The position numbers and the translations under genes were made by a program. A stretch of 34,720 bases of DNA from Candidatus Hydrogenedentota bacterium (lineage in GTDB: Bacteria > Hydrogenedentota > Hydrogenedentia > Hydrogenedentales > CAITNO01). Below, piece by piece: positions 26,457-34,720 of the stretch. The notes under the pieces were generated by a model. It made no database searches. It had not been told where the DNA came from and saw only the letters and a list, made by a program, of their open reading frames with translations. Each line of letters starts with the position of its first letter. Positions within the stretch are counted from its first letter, which is position 1. The stretch covers positions 1 to 34,720 of the forward strand of contig JAAYBJ010000212.1 of NCBI GenBank assembly GCA_012730105.1, written 5' to 3'.

Positions 26457-26579
26457 AAAGGGGGATGTATAGAAACATGATACAGGCGTCTCGATAAGGC
26501 ATTACTGAAACGCCAAGAAGAACCGTAATTGCGGCGTTTTACAATCTGAAATTAAGCGCCGGAACAAGGAGAATACAGC

Positions 26580-26753
26580 ATGGCATCCAAGGCAAAAGGC
26601 AACCGCGAAACCATCATCCTCGAGTGCACCGAAGCGCCCGGCACCTCGCGTTACAACACCGAAAAGAACAAGCGCAAGCATCCCGAACGCCTCGAACTGA
26701 AAAAGTACAACGCCACCTTGCGCAAACACACCGTCCATCGCGAAAAGAAGTAG
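26580..26753 (+). CDS. rpmG: Ribosomal protein bL33, zinc-free (C-) form
   Basis: A 57-residue large-subunit ribosomal protein: [20 protein letters not shown], then '[21 protein letters not shown]' and '[14 protein letters not shown]'. AAGGAG lies eight bases before the ATG. The usual two CxxC pairs that hold zinc are missing: only the single Cys of 'LECTEA' remains and the second pair is replaced by 'NATL'. This matches the C- type of L33, which in other bacteria is used when zinc is scarce or is the only form. No zur site was searched for. It precedes the tRNA-Phe gene, which has its own promoter. Confidence 0.95.
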   Translation: MASKAKGNRETIILECTEAPGTSRYNTEKNKRKHPERLELKKYNATLRKHTVHREKK

Positions 26754-26790
26754 AACCCGAGAATCGGCGCCAATCACTGCGATTTTGAGT

Positions 26791-26820
26791 TTGACATGCG
26801 CCGATGGGATTGACTATAAT
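26791..26820 (+). promoter_or_regulatory. Sigma-70 promoter for tRNA-Phe
   Basis: TTGACA (26791-26796), 18 bases, TATAAT (26815-26820): both boxes perfect. The mature tRNA starts at 26832, five bases after the expected start point. Confidence 0.9.
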
Positions 26821-26831
26821 TTGCCCAGCGT

Positions 26832-28495
<1,664 letters not shown>

Positions 28496-28498
28496 GAT

Positions 28499-28810
28499 TC
28501 ACGATTTCCTTTTGCGTTTTTCGGCGTCGTTTGTCGGACGGCATTCTTTAGAAGGGGACACCCCATCCATCGATGGTGCTGTTGAAGATGCCACCCCCTG
28601 TTTCCTTTTACGTTCCGGTTCATCCGGTATCGGCGTCAGCATCACTTGAAAATGCGCCGCCAGCAAGTCAACCGCTTCAAGGCTTAGCATGATTTCCCCG
28701 GCCATGAACCGCCCGATACAACGCCGATTCACGCCAGATGCAAGTGATAATTGTCGGTGCGATAAACCGCATTCCGAAATAAGTTGTTGAAGTTGTGATG
28801 ATATTTTCAT
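28499..28810 (-). CDS. XRE-family HTH regulator
   Basis: A 103-residue protein starting at ATG 28810 (an upstream GTG at 28861 would cross the promoter). Residues 1-60 form a Cro/C1-type helix-turn-helix: 'QLQQLISECGLSHRQLSLAS' then 'GVNRRCIGRFMAGEIMLSLE' and 'AVDLLAAHFQV'. The tail is Arg/Lys-rich and charged. There is no ribosome site; a strong extended -10 ends six bases before the ATG, so the message is probably leaderless. It ends three bases before int and very likely controls it, as phage repressors do. The exact role (repressor or activator) is unknown. Confidence 0.82.
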   Translation of the reverse strand: MKISSQLQQLISECGLSHRQLSLASGVNRRCIGRFMAGEIMLSLEAVDLLAAHFQVMLTPIPDEPERKRKQGVASSTAPSMDGVSPSKECRPTNDAEKRKRKS

Positions 28811-28816
28811 GGTAAT

Positions 28817-28845
28817 ACTATACCACACCTTGTGTTGTTTGTACA
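28817..28845 (-). promoter_or_regulatory. Promoter of the xre-int operon, predicted leaderless, with TGTACA repeats
   Basis: On the minus strand TGTACA (28845-28840), exactly 17 bases, TGG then TATAGT (28822-28817), an extended -10. The start of transcription falls on the A of the regulator ATG (28810). A second TGTACA lies at 28855-28860, 15 bases upstream, and CACA-CCT-TGTG (about 28824-28834) lies in the spacer; these are candidate operator halves for autoregulation. Confidence 0.65.
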
Positions 28846-28861
28846 GTCCTTTTTTGTACAC

Positions 28862-29138
28862 ACCATATGTTGAAAACCGTCACTAATTACGGTATTGTAC
28901 GGTGTCCGATTCCGCCAGAAATCAATGTCTGATAACTGGCATTATGTTCCAAATCATCCATTTTGCGCCCAAAAAATCAAGAATCATGCCAGCATCCAAG
29001 TATTGAAACCATAGTCGTTCATAAAGGGAAACTTCAACTTTTTTCAACAGGTAGTGTGCTTTAAATGTTAAGTTTTGTTAATGTTCCTTCCCCCAGGGGG
29101 GGGGTACTTTTTCATCAAGGGCAGGCAGCCTTTATCCT
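28862..29138. other. AT-rich gap inside the element
   Basis: Contains no supported gene. It includes AT-rich strings (TTAAATGTTAAGTTTTGTTAATG near 29060) and a run CCCCC-A-GGGGGGGG at 29094-29104. Low stability next to the iteron-like sites could suit an origin, which is only a guess. Confidence 0.4.
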
Positions 29139-29468
29139 TCATGCGAACCACGCAAGGCCATCAGCCCGGCGTATTCTTTCAAAGTTAGCGTTTTGTAACA
29201 TTACCATCATCGTGTGTATCTTCCTGCGCCGCGTCGACGTGCTGATGCTGTTTTGGCAGGGATGACGGGGGAAGTGTGGTTTCTGCCATTCGGGTATCGA
29301 TGCGCTTTCCGGTTCCCTGCATATGGTATATATCATGTCCCCGGAATATTTCCTGTTCTGACAGCCGCAAGTATCCCCGGAAAATTCCAAGGGATGCACA
29401 AGGATGACATGCCCCGTGTATCCCCGGAAATTTTCCTGTATATATCCCCGGAAATTTTCGGGGTTCAT
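29139..29468 (-). CDS. Doubtful small ORF overlapping iteron-like repeats
   Basis: A 109-codon frame whose ATG overlaps the stop of the winged-helix gene (ATGA), with AAAGGG upstream. Its first part is made of the repeat DNA, giving 'ENFRGYIQENFRGYTG', and no known domain is visible. The start overlap and spacing favour a real gene, while the repeats and odd composition argue against it. Another frame (to 29185) is also open here. Confidence 0.3.
   Translation of the reverse strand: MNPENFRGYIQENFRGYTGHVILVHPLEFSGDTCGCQNRKYSGDMIYTICREPESASIPEWQKPHFPRHPCQNSISTSTRRRKIHTMMVMLQNANFERIRRADGLAWFA
29338..29463. repeat. Four iteron-like sites, TCCCCGGAAAWTTTCC type
   Basis: Copies at 29338-29353, 29374-29388, 29421-29436 and 29445-29463. 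All share TCCCCGGAA followed by AT-rich bases and then TCC or TCGG; the last is a near-perfect palindrome CCCCG...CGGGG. Spacing is 36, 47 and 24 bases. They lie directly after the winged-helix gene, the usual place of replication iterons or of partition sites. They could also be RNA or regulator sites. Confidence 0.6.
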
Positions 29469-29962
29469 TTTGTTTTCCCTTTTCGTCTTTGGGGATGCTT
29501 TTCGATGAACAGCCGCTTCCGTGCCTGTCCACGTTCAAGGGAACGTTGCTTCCGCTGTTCCATTGATTGCAGCCGTGCCGCTTCCGCTGCCGATGGCTGA
29601 TAGTGCATCCACTTGGATGACGCTGAAAACACATCCGGCGCACCCGGCGTTAATCGCTTCATATCATCACGGCGTTCAAGGAAACCGATTTCCACCAGGC
29701 GTTTCCGTGCATCATAGAAGGATGTTTCGTCTATCAGTTCGCGGCAGTTGGTGAAGGCATAGCAAAACCCATCTGTAAGTGGTTCCCTGTCGAAACGTGA
29801 TAGACGCATGTACAGCCGCATCACATCGAACAATACCAACTTTTGGGTGGATGTCAGTGCCCGGTATGCAGTACTTTCCCGTAGGGTATCGGACACCATC
29901 AGGAACCCGCCTGTTCCATAAGTGCCCATCTGCTTTTGCTTGCGTTTACCGTACCCCATCAT
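29465..29962 (-). CDS. Winged-helix protein, possible replication initiator
   Basis: About 165 residues. Start ATG 29962 or 29959 (AAAGGCAG upstream). The middle shows 'STAYRALTSTQKLVLFDVMR', then 'CYAFTNCRELIDETSFYDAR' and 'KRLVEIGFLERR', the pattern of winged-helix proteins of phage and plasmid replication modules in which a first 'S.AYraLs...k.vL.dl' helix is followed by a recognition helix and 'GFi' wing. The C-terminus is very basic (RKQRSLERGQARKRLF). It overlaps the preceding small gene by 17 bases. Iteron-like sites follow directly. A replication role is inference; a transcription regulator is the alternative. Confidence 0.65.
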   Translation of the reverse strand: MMGYGKRKQKQMGTYGTGGFLMVSDTLRESTAYRALTSTQKLVLFDVMRLYMRLSRFDREPLTDGFCYAFTNCRELIDETSFYDARKRLVEIGFLERRDDMKRLTPGAPDVFSASSKWMHYQPSAAEAARLQSMEQRKQRSLERGQARKRLFIEKHPQRRKGKTK

Positions 29963-30119
29963 CAGCCTGCCTTTTTGCCAAAGATGCCAGCACCCGGATG
30001 ACATCAGGCGGCAAAGTGGACGCCGCTGCAATCATCATTATCGTTGCCGTCTTTTCTGGCACATCCAAAGCATCAGCCGTTTCTTTGATGCGCTTTTTAA
30101 ACTGTTCTTGCTGGTTCAT
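29946..30119 (-). CDS. Small helical protein, unknown
   Basis: 57 residues from ATG 30119 (AAGGA eight bases upstream): 'QEQFKKRIKETADALDVPEK' then 'TATIMMIAAASTLPPDVIRV'. Predicted all-helical, no known motif. It overlaps both neighbours (23 bases with the upstream, 17 with the downstream gene), so it is part of a tightly coupled operon. The leader sequence AAGGAACCAC-AT also precedes the 282-aa gene. Confidence 0.65.
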   Translation of the reverse strand: MNQQEQFKKRIKETADALDVPEKTATIMMIAAASTLPPDVIRVLASLAKRQADDGVR

Positions 30120-30546
30120 GATGTGGTTCCTTGTCGTAATCGAAAACAGCCTGTTTTGAAGAATCGTTTTGTTCATGGTGGTTTATGTCCACCCGGCCCC
30201 CGTCCGTGTCTGAAACCGCCCCGGCAGACGCAAAAACAGCCCTTCCTGCGCGATATTGCCAAAGGGGACATTCCCGGCAGGGACAGTTCCGCACATCGGA
30301 CAGTGTTTCAACGCACCCGATACAGGTTTGCCGGATTGCCTTCGCCGCCTGCATAGGTTTGTCGTAACGGTAATCCGCACCCGTCACGATGTCTGGTTCC
30401 CGCTGTCCATCTTCAAGTGGTTTCGATACCCGCCCCATCCGATAAGGCCATAGGGGATGTCCATACATGGTGCAATCACGGACGGATGCCCGGTTCCCGC
30501 AATGCAGCCAAAGATAATACTTTCGGATTGCCTGCCTGCGCGTCAT
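30097..30546 (-). CDS. Phage-type protein with two Cys/'CPLWPYR' motifs
   Basis: 149 residues starting at ATG 30546, overlapping the AlpA-like gene by four bases. Two copies of one motif are seen: 'IRKYYLWLHCGNRASVRDCT' followed by 'HPLWPYRMGR', and 'IRQTCIGCVETLSDVRNCPC' followed by 'RECPLWQYRAGR'. This resembles small phage proteins of the form 'aClDC.gs..eVr.Cp...CPLwpyR.G'; the second copy keeps four or five Cys, the first has lost several. It may bind zinc. The C-terminal 40 residues are variable. Function unknown. Confidence 0.7.
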   Translation of the reverse strand: MTRRQAIRKYYLWLHCGNRASVRDCTMYGHPLWPYRMGRVSKPLEDGQREPDIVTGADYRYDKPMQAAKAIRQTCIGCVETLSDVRNCPCRECPLWQYRAGRAVFASAGAVSDTDGGRVDINHHEQNDSSKQAVFDYDKEPHHEPARTV

Positions 30547-30740
30547 GGCTGTACCCCCCGGCGCATGTCAGGACATCCGGCCGCTATCCAACTATCGATG
30601 TCCTTTTCCCGCCAGCGCACCGCGCCGCCTACCTTCAAGGGTGCGGGCATGAAACCCACATCCCGGTAATTCCAGACGGCCCGCGTCGATACGTTCATAC
30701 GCGCCGCCACATCCCTGACGTTCAGTAGCCGTTCATTCAT
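30543..30740 (-). CDS. AlpA/excisionase-like HTH protein
   Basis: A 65-residue MerR/AlpA-type DNA-binding protein: 'LLNVRDVAARMNVSTRAVWN' then 'YRDVGFMPAPLKVGGAVRWR' and 'EKDIDSWIAAGCPD'. This is the classic helix-turn-helix plus wing of phage excisionases and AlpA regulators (PF12728-like). AAGGA is about 12 bases upstream. As first gene of the operon it could direct excision together with int or regulate it. The leader holds a perfect hairpin GGCGCA-CCA-TGCGCC (30775-30789). Confidence 0.85.
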   Translation of the reverse strand: MNERLLNVRDVAARMNVSTRAVWNYRDVGFMPAPLKVGGAVRWREKDIDSWIAAGCPDMRRGVQP

Positions 30741-30855
30741 CCGCTTGTTCCTTTGCCGTCATCGGCTTTTCATCGGCGCACCATGCGCCAATGATTAGTC
30801 AAAGGTAGCAAAGCGATTGATTGCGGAATTGCTGATTATTGCGGGAATATTGCAG

Positions 30856-30896
30856 AAATAAAAAGGACGTTCATCGCGGAAATGGTGATGAACGTC
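30856..30896 (-). terminator. Rho-independent terminator of the 282-aa gene
   Basis: On the minus strand GACGTTCATC (30896-30887), 11-base loop, GATGAACGTC (30875-30866), then CTTTTTATTT. Perfect 10-bp stem. It separates the 282-aa gene from the AlpA operon. Confidence 0.92.
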
Positions 30897-30920
30897 ATAC
30901 CCCTTGATGGCATTATGTTG

Positions 30921-31769
30921 TTAATGCTTGTAATTTTTACTTAACCACGCTTTGAATGTTTTTGTTTCCGCGTCATTTCCGCCAATTAACTTTTTGTTGT
31001 TTCGATTCTTTTTCAGGAAAGCATCAAACTTACCGGAAGTAACATAGTCGCTATCATGCCGAACATCCTGATTGTTGATTTCGCTGACAATACTTCCTTC
31101 ATCATCTAGTAAAGCCGTTTCATCCAAATAGGCTTTAAGTATTTCTGCGATAACCGCCGTCCCTGTTATCTTCTTTTCAATACATGCTTTTACCAGTAGT
31201 TTATGCCAGATTCGTTTGGGTTTGTTGCCGCCTTTTCCGCGTGTCGACGTTCGTTTGGTTCGTGATTCGGTTTTGACAGGTACCGCCCCGGCCCCCGGCG
31301 TGATGTCCATTGTTTCCTTTTCTATCCCGGCAGATTTTAAAAGTTCCAGACGGGTTTTCCAGTCATCGCGCAGTTCAATATTGTGTCGGATAATGAAGGC
31401 TTTTAATTCAGATAGGGTGAAGTCAGGTGATAGTTTTCCGGTAGACAGCCCCCCAATGATTTGATTTGCGGCATGATTAACTACCCATGCGTGGGGTACA
31501 AAATATTCATAATATTGGAAGATACATAAGGCATTTATGAAAGTTAATTGCTGTTCGGAAAGTCTTTCCAGTGCTTCATAGAAATGCATTCCCATCGAAA
31601 AACCGTAACCCGGTTGTTTCAGTAGTTCATCCAATTCCCTATCATGCATTTTTATGTAATGTTCGCGAGATAGTTTTTCGATTTCTTCAGGGATTTCTTC
31701 GGGTGACTGTGAGTCTAATGTTCGTAGAAGGAATTCGCCTAAAGTTTCAGGCTTGTCGCTATCATTCAT
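30921..31769 (-). CDS. Unknown 282-aa cargo protein
   Basis: Start ATG 31769 with AAGGA eight bases upstream (AAGGAACCACGAT, the leader shared with the 57-aa gene); seven in-frame codons further up lack a ribosome site. Composition is richer in A/T (Lys, Asn, Ile) than host genes. Residues 1-150 are acidic and helical with an aromatic centre ('INALCIFQYYEYFVPHAWVV'). A Gly/Lys/Arg-rich linker (about 165-190, 'RTKRTSTRGKGGNKPKR') leads to a second helical part ('IWHKLLVKACIEKKITGTAV') and a basic end. No catalytic motif, signal peptide or membrane segment seen. It has its own promoter candidate and terminator, so it is an independently expressed cargo gene; defence or immunity is possible but unsupported. 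Confidence 0.8.
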   Translation of the reverse strand: MNDSDKPETLGEFLLRTLDSQSPEEIPEEIEKLSREHYIKMHDRELDELLKQPGYGFSMGMHFYEALERLSEQQLTFINALCIFQYYEYFVPHAWVVNHAANQIIGGLSTGKLSPDFTLSELKAFIIRHNIELRDDWKTRLELLKSAGIEKETMDITPGAGAVPVKTESRTKRTSTRGKGGNKPKRIWHKLLVKACIEKKITGTAVIAEILKAYLDETALLDDEGSIVSEINNQDVRHDSDYVTSGKFDAFLKKNRNNKKLIGGNDAETKTFKAWLSKNYKH

Positions 31770-31792
31770 ATCGTGGTTCCTTTTGTTCACCC

Positions 31793-31840
31793 GCCGGCGT
31801 CCCTTCGGAAAGGAACCACCCGAACCGGAAGGACACCGGC
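31793..31840 (-). promoter_or_regulatory. Leader hairpin of the 282-aa gene
   Basis: GCCGGCGTCCCTTCGG (31793-31808) and CCGGAAGGACACCGGC (31825-31840) pair at 13 of 16 positions. It lies in the mRNA leader between the promoter candidate and the start codon. Another AAGGAACCAC string sits in its loop. Confidence 0.4.
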
Positions 31841-31870
31841 AGGCGTATATCTGCGCCGTCGCGCAGTTCG

Positions 31871-31876
31871 ATTATA
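31871..31876 (-). promoter_or_regulatory. Candidate -10 box for the 282-aa gene
   Basis: TATAAT on the minus strand, about 100 bases before the start codon; no convincing -35 box upstream. Confidence 0.35.
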
Positions 31877-31879
31877 ACG

Positions 31880-32103
31880 AATCTATCCCATCATCATGAA
31901 CACCGTCATTCTGGATAGACTGCTTTTTTGGGGTATTGGGAAGTTTCCAAGTTTCCCTTTTTTGTATGCCGTGTGGAAGAAAATAGTGGGGTTACGTCGC
32001 ACAGCACCGCCCCGGTATACCCCCGGAAGAACCTACCACTTTTTCCCGCCTTTTTATAGCAGTTGGTTTTGGACATGCAGCCCCCTTTTTTTTAGCAGGG
32101 GAA
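31880..32103. other. Gap in the right part of the element
   Basis: No supported gene. Contains several homopolymer runs, notably CCCCC followed by nine T (about 32081-32094) and TTTTTT strings, which on the minus strand follow the integrase tail's stop. Confidence 0.4.
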
Positions 32104-32334
32104 TTAATGCGGTTCCCCATCAGCCGCCAGTGCCGCCAGAATCGCCGTCCGTTCATCTTTTGGCAGGTTACGAATCGCTTCCAGAATGACATCTATCCCG
32201 CTGTTTTGTGCAGAATATGTACAGACTGGCGTTCCGGCCCCATCAGAAACCCCGTCTTTATTGCCGTTTCCGTTGCTATCCATGCGGACTGAAAATCCGC
32301 GTGTCGCCAGTTCGATTCTGGCCCTTGGCACCAT
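32104..32334 (-). other. Detached integrase C-terminal tail (joined to int only in the excised circle)
   Basis: The frame begins in the right att copy with the same 17 residues as the int C-terminus (MVPRARIELATRGFSVR) in the same frame, and continues for 59 codons: 'MDSNGNGNKDGVSDG', the repeated GTPVCTYSAQN, then 'DVILEAIRNLPKDERTAILA' and 'ALAADGEPH', stop 32104. The helical ending resembles integrase C-terminal tails. There is no promoter or ribosome site of its own, so it is silent in the integrated state. Recombination between the att copies would fuse it to int residue 529+. Confidence 0.75.
32204..32236. repeat. 33-bp direct repeat near right end
   Basis: Identical to 27033-27065. 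In the circle the two copies would lie on either side of the att core, 117 and 47 bases away. Confidence 0.9.
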
Positions 32335-32341
32335 TTCTTTT
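32284..32341 (+). repeat. att site, right copy (58 bp)
   Basis: A perfect copy of 26858-26915, a tRNA-Phe 3' half without a 5' half. It marks the right junction. Confidence 0.95.
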
Positions 32342-32349
32342 GCTAGGAA

Positions 32350-32400
32350 AAGCCTGTAAACATTGGCTGAAACGCCGGTTTACAGGCTTGTTTATTTTTC
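32350..32400 (+). terminator. Displaced native terminator of tRNA-Phe
   Basis: AAGCCTGTAAAC (32350-32361), loop ATTGGCTGAAACGCCG, GTTTACAGGCTT (32378-32389), then GTTTATTTTTC. The perfect 12-bp stem and T-rich tail lie eight bases after the right att copy, where the tRNA terminator would be before integration. Confidence 0.85.
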
Positions 32401-32882
32401 TGACAGAATTGATAGTTTGAGACAAAGCATGCGCCTTTTGGTAAAGGTGTGCATGGCATCGTGTATGGTTTCAGTCTTGGCTTGTGTGTGAATAAAAAAA
32501 GACACATGCCGCAGAATCCAGGAGCCACCCGAGGTTCTCGAATTCTAGGCATTTTGTTGCTACCGGCACAAATCCTGTTGTATTTTTTCGAGAGACACAT
32601 GTCCAGGTTCCAAAAGGATGGTTTCTTTCATGCATCTTTTGTCAATACGATCCCGCCTTTTTCTTCCCATAACAATACGTGCATGTTAAGTGCTTTAATC
32701 AACGCTGATAGACACTTTTGTATATGCCATCCTGCCATCCTTATGATATTGAAAGTATTAAATATAAAAAATTCTTAAAATATTAATATCAATAATAGAA
32801 ATTAAGTGCTATAATAATGGTCATGGTCTGGCTATTGTGATTTTTTCTGTAGGAACTTTGGGAAGCCATCAGGAGAAGCACA
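32401..32882. other. AT-rich gap before the GLUG gene
   Basis: No supported gene. The last 120 bases are strikingly AT-rich (runs such as AATATAAAAAATTCTTAAAA), as expected of a strong promoter region with possible UP-like sequence. Confidence 0.5.
32807..32815 (+). promoter_or_regulatory. Extended -10 promoter for the GLUG protein gene
   Basis: TGC directly before TATAAT (32810-32815) is a perfect extended -10. AT-rich DNA lies upstream. Transcription would begin near 32822, about 60 bases before the ATG. Confidence 0.6.
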
Positions 32883-34720
32883 ATGAGAATATATGCAGCG
32901 ATAAAATGGGTGGTTATGTTAACGGTTTTAATGGCAGTGGTCGCAAATGCCGCCGACTACAGTGGCGGTGCCGGTACGGAGGCTGAACCGTATCAAATCG
33001 CGAGCGTTGCGGACTGGATAACATTGTCCGCTACATCGTCCGACTGGGGGAAACACTTTGTCTTGATTGGGGATATTGATTTTGACGGCGCCTCATTGAC
33101 GCCTGTAGGCACGGGGTGGGGTGTATCCTTTACCGGTGTGTTTGATGGAGACGGTCATGTATTGCGCAATGGCCAAATTAACCTGCCCACAGGTTCTGGT
33201 GTGGGCCTGTTCGGCGGCGTGGGCATAAAGGGCGAAATTCGCGACCTTGTCGTGGAAACGGTGGCAGTTACGGGCCGCTTTTATGTCGGCGGCTTGGCAG
33301 GTGTAAATCGCGGCGTCATTACATCATGTTGCACTACGGGTACAGTTACAGCCGAAGAGTGGGTCGGCGGCTTGGTGGGCGAAAACATGTCCGGGGGTGG
33401 GGCGATTTCGTCTTGTTACGCTTCCGGCTCGGTGACAGGGGGTAATGCCAATGTCGGCGGGCTTTTGGGAAACAATAGTGGTTCGGTGACGTCTTGTTAT
33501 GCTACGGGTGTTGTGACAAGTAGTGATTTGGGAGAGTTCGTTGGCGGCTTGGTGGGAAATAACGGGGGCACCATAACATTATGTTATGCCACGGGGGATG
33601 TTACAGGTTATAAATCTGTCGGTGGCCTCTCGGGAAAAAGTAACAACACGGTGACCTTGTGTTTCGCAACAGGCACGGTGACGGGAGAAAATGAAAGTCG
33701 TTATGTTGGAGGATTGGTGGGGTACAACTATTATGGCACGGTGACATCGAGTTACGCTAAAGGTGCAATTTCCTGCGGTGAGGGGAGCGCTTATATCGGT
33801 GGTCTGGTGGGGTTAAACCACCAAGGAACGATAACTTCCTGTTACGCCAATGGCGCTGTTGCAGGCACTGCAAATACCGGTGGTCTGGTAGGGACCAGTG
33901 AATATGGCGCCGTTACTTCGTGCTATTGGGATGTTGACACTTCCGGACTTTCAACAAGCAGCGGAGGCGAAGGGCGTACAACATCGGAGATGACCTGTCC
34001 TTATGCGGAGAACACGTATGTGGGCTGGAATTTTTCAACCGTCTGGTTAGCGGACACGGACTACAGTATAAACGGTGGTTATCCCTACTTGCTTGAAAAT
34101 ATGCCTCCTCCAGAAGAAGGGGAAGGCGAGGTTGAAGGGGAACTGGAGGGTGAAGGCGAAGTACCTGTTGAAGGTGAAGGTGAACCTATCGAAGGCGAAG
34201 GTGAAGTCCTTCCCGAGGGTGAAGCGCCCGTTGAAGGTGAAGCGCCCGTTGAAGGCGAAGGCGAAGTCCCCGTCGAAGGCGAGGGTGAAGCGCCCGTTGA
34301 AGGCGAAGGCGAAGTCCCCGTCGAAGGCGAGGGTGAAGTGCCCGTTGAAGGCGAAGGCGAAATCCCCGTTGAAGGCGAAGGCGAAATCCCCGTTGAAGGC
34401 GAAGGCGAAGTACATGCTGAAGGCGAGGGTGAAGCGCCTGCCGAAGGCGAGGGTGAAGAACCTGTCGAAGGCGAGGGTGAAGTGCCCGCCGAAGGCGAGG
34501 GTGAAGTGCCCGCCGAAGGCGAAGGTGAAGTACCCGCTGAAGGCGAGGGTGAAGCGCCTGCCGAAGGCGAGGGTGAAGTACCTGTCGAAGGCGAGGGTGA
34601 AGTGCCTGTCGAGGGTGAAGGTGAAGTCTTGCCCGAAGGTGAAGGTGAAGGTGAGGCTCTGCCCGAAGGCGAAGGTGAATTACCCGTCGAGGGTGAGGGT
34701 GAAGCAACTGTCGAAGGTGA
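32883..34720 (+). CDS. Secreted GLUG-repeat protein with EGEGE linker (partial)
   Basis: Open to the right edge (612 codons seen, no stop). AGGAG lies seven bases before ATG 32883. Signal peptide residues 1-23 (cleavage ANA-AD). After '[15 protein letters not shown]' (a typical opening of GLUG proteins) come '[20 protein letters not shown]' and about eight GLUG-type units, each '[19 protein letters not shown]', residues about 125-360, which fold as a right-handed beta-helix. Most units keep a Cys (SCCTTG, SCYASG, LCYATG). Then '[16 protein letters not shown]' and '[13 protein letters not shown]' close the domain. From residue 411 a Glu-Gly-Pro-Val linker of 8-residue units runs to the window end. 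Likely a surface adhesin or exopolysaccharide-associated protein; the C-terminal anchor lies outside. Confidence 0.9.
   Translation, partial: MRIYAAIKWVVMLTVLMAVVANAADYSGGAGTEAEPYQIASVADWITLSATSSDWGKHFVLIGDIDFDGASLTPVGTGWGVSFTGVFDGDGHVLRNGQINLPTGSGVGLFGGVGIKGEIRDLVVETVAVTGRFYVGGLAGVNRGVITSCCTTGTVTAEEWVGGLVGENMSGGGAISSCYASGSVTGGNANVGGLLGNNSGSVTSCYATGVVTSSDLGEFVGGLVGNNGGTITLCYATGDVTGYKSVGGLSGKSNNTVTLCFATGTVTGENESRYVGGLVGYNYYGTVTSSYAKGAISCGEGSAYIGGLVGLNHQGTITSCYANGAVAGTANTGGLVGTSEYGAVTSCYWDVDTSGLSTSSGGEGRTTSEMTCPYAENTYVGWNFSTVWLADTDYSINGGYPYLLENMPPPEEGEGEVEGELEGEGEVPVEGEGEPIEGEGEVLPEGEAPVEGEAPVEGEGEVPVEGEGEAPVEGEGEVPVEGEGEVPVEGEGEIPVEGEGEIPVEGEGEVHAEGEGEAPAEGEGEEPVEGEGEVPAEGEGEVPAEGEGEVPAEGEGEAPAEGEGEVPVEGEGEVPVEGEGEVLPEGEGEGEALPEGEGELPVEGEGEATVEG
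34113..34720 (+). repeat. Tandem 24-bp repeats encoding PVEGEGE(V/A)
   Basis: Around 25 units of eight codons (EGEGE plus V/A/I-P-V/A), with 15- and 18-base variants near the start and end. DNA is purine-rich on the plus strand (GAAGGCGAGGGTGAAG). Synonymous changes and mixed units indicate repeated expansion and contraction; the array continues past the window. Confidence 0.95.

Noticed and set aside
29185-29643. 152-codon frame overlapping the winged-helix gene
   Set aside because: Largely in another frame of a better-supported gene; only its end (after 29465) could be coding.
32104-32334. A free-standing gene starting MVPRARIELATRGFSVR
   Set aside because: Its start lies in the antisense of tRNA-Phe, a well-known source of false genes, and it has no promoter or ribosome site. 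I treat it as a detached int tail.
34047-34707. Minus-strand frames of FAFNGD- or LHPRLRQ-type repeats
   Set aside because: They are mirror frames of the EGEGE repeat array, open only because of its periodic composition.

Overview
The window looks like bacterial chromosome carrying one small integrated mobile element. The host DNA is GC-rich and has closely packed operons, a peptidoglycan/division gene cluster, many short dispersed inverted repeats in the gaps, and a secreted GLUG-repeat protein with a very long Glu-Gly (EGEGE) linker. From memory, that linker style is common in Candidatus Hydrogenedentota and Lentisphaerae. I offer this as a likely affiliation only; no marker gene proves it.

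Layout of the host part. 1-6154: the start of a secreted (glycosidase-like?) protein on the minus strand, a secreted beta-propeller/helical protein, pgi, and a membrane protein translationally coupled to pgi. 6155-6637: a gap full of palindromic repeats. 6638-11298: murC-ftsQ-ftsZ-pilT, a compact division cluster without ftsA in which pilT starts inside the end of ftsZ. 11375-17153, minus strand: an FHA-GAF-HD-GYP signalling protein followed closely by aceE and aceF. 17317-22796, minus strand: sugar-nucleotide epimerase, HAD phosphatase, Gfo/Idh/MocA oxidoreductase and an HtrA-like protease with four PDZ modules. 23317-25430: a near-perfect sigma-54 promoter, then glnB (PII) and glnA (GSI with the adenylylation Tyr), a nitrogen-control unit. 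25892-26907: hisI, a zinc-free type rpmG and tRNA-Phe(GAA).

Mobile element (26858-32341, about 5.5 kb). It is inserted in the 3' half of tRNA-Phe and bounded by a perfect 58-bp direct repeat. All its genes are on the minus strand: a 282-aa protein of unknown function with its own terminator, then an AlpA-like HTH protein, a Cys-motif protein, a small helical protein, a winged-helix protein (possible replication initiator) followed by four iteron-like sites, an XRE regulator with a predicted leaderless promoter, and a complete tyrosine integrase. I see no conjugation, capsid or transposase gene.

The most interesting observation is that the integrase reading frame runs through the att core. 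When integrated, it ends four codons after the core in host tRNA sequence. In the excised circle it would read through attP into a 59-codon tail now stranded at the other end of the element, 5.4 kb away. The integrase C-terminus would therefore differ between the integrated and excised states. The element also brings its own terminator to replace the tRNA terminator it displaced.

Right of the element are the displaced tRNA terminator, an AT-rich gap with an extended -10 promoter, and the large GLUG/EGEGE surface protein, which runs off the end of the window.
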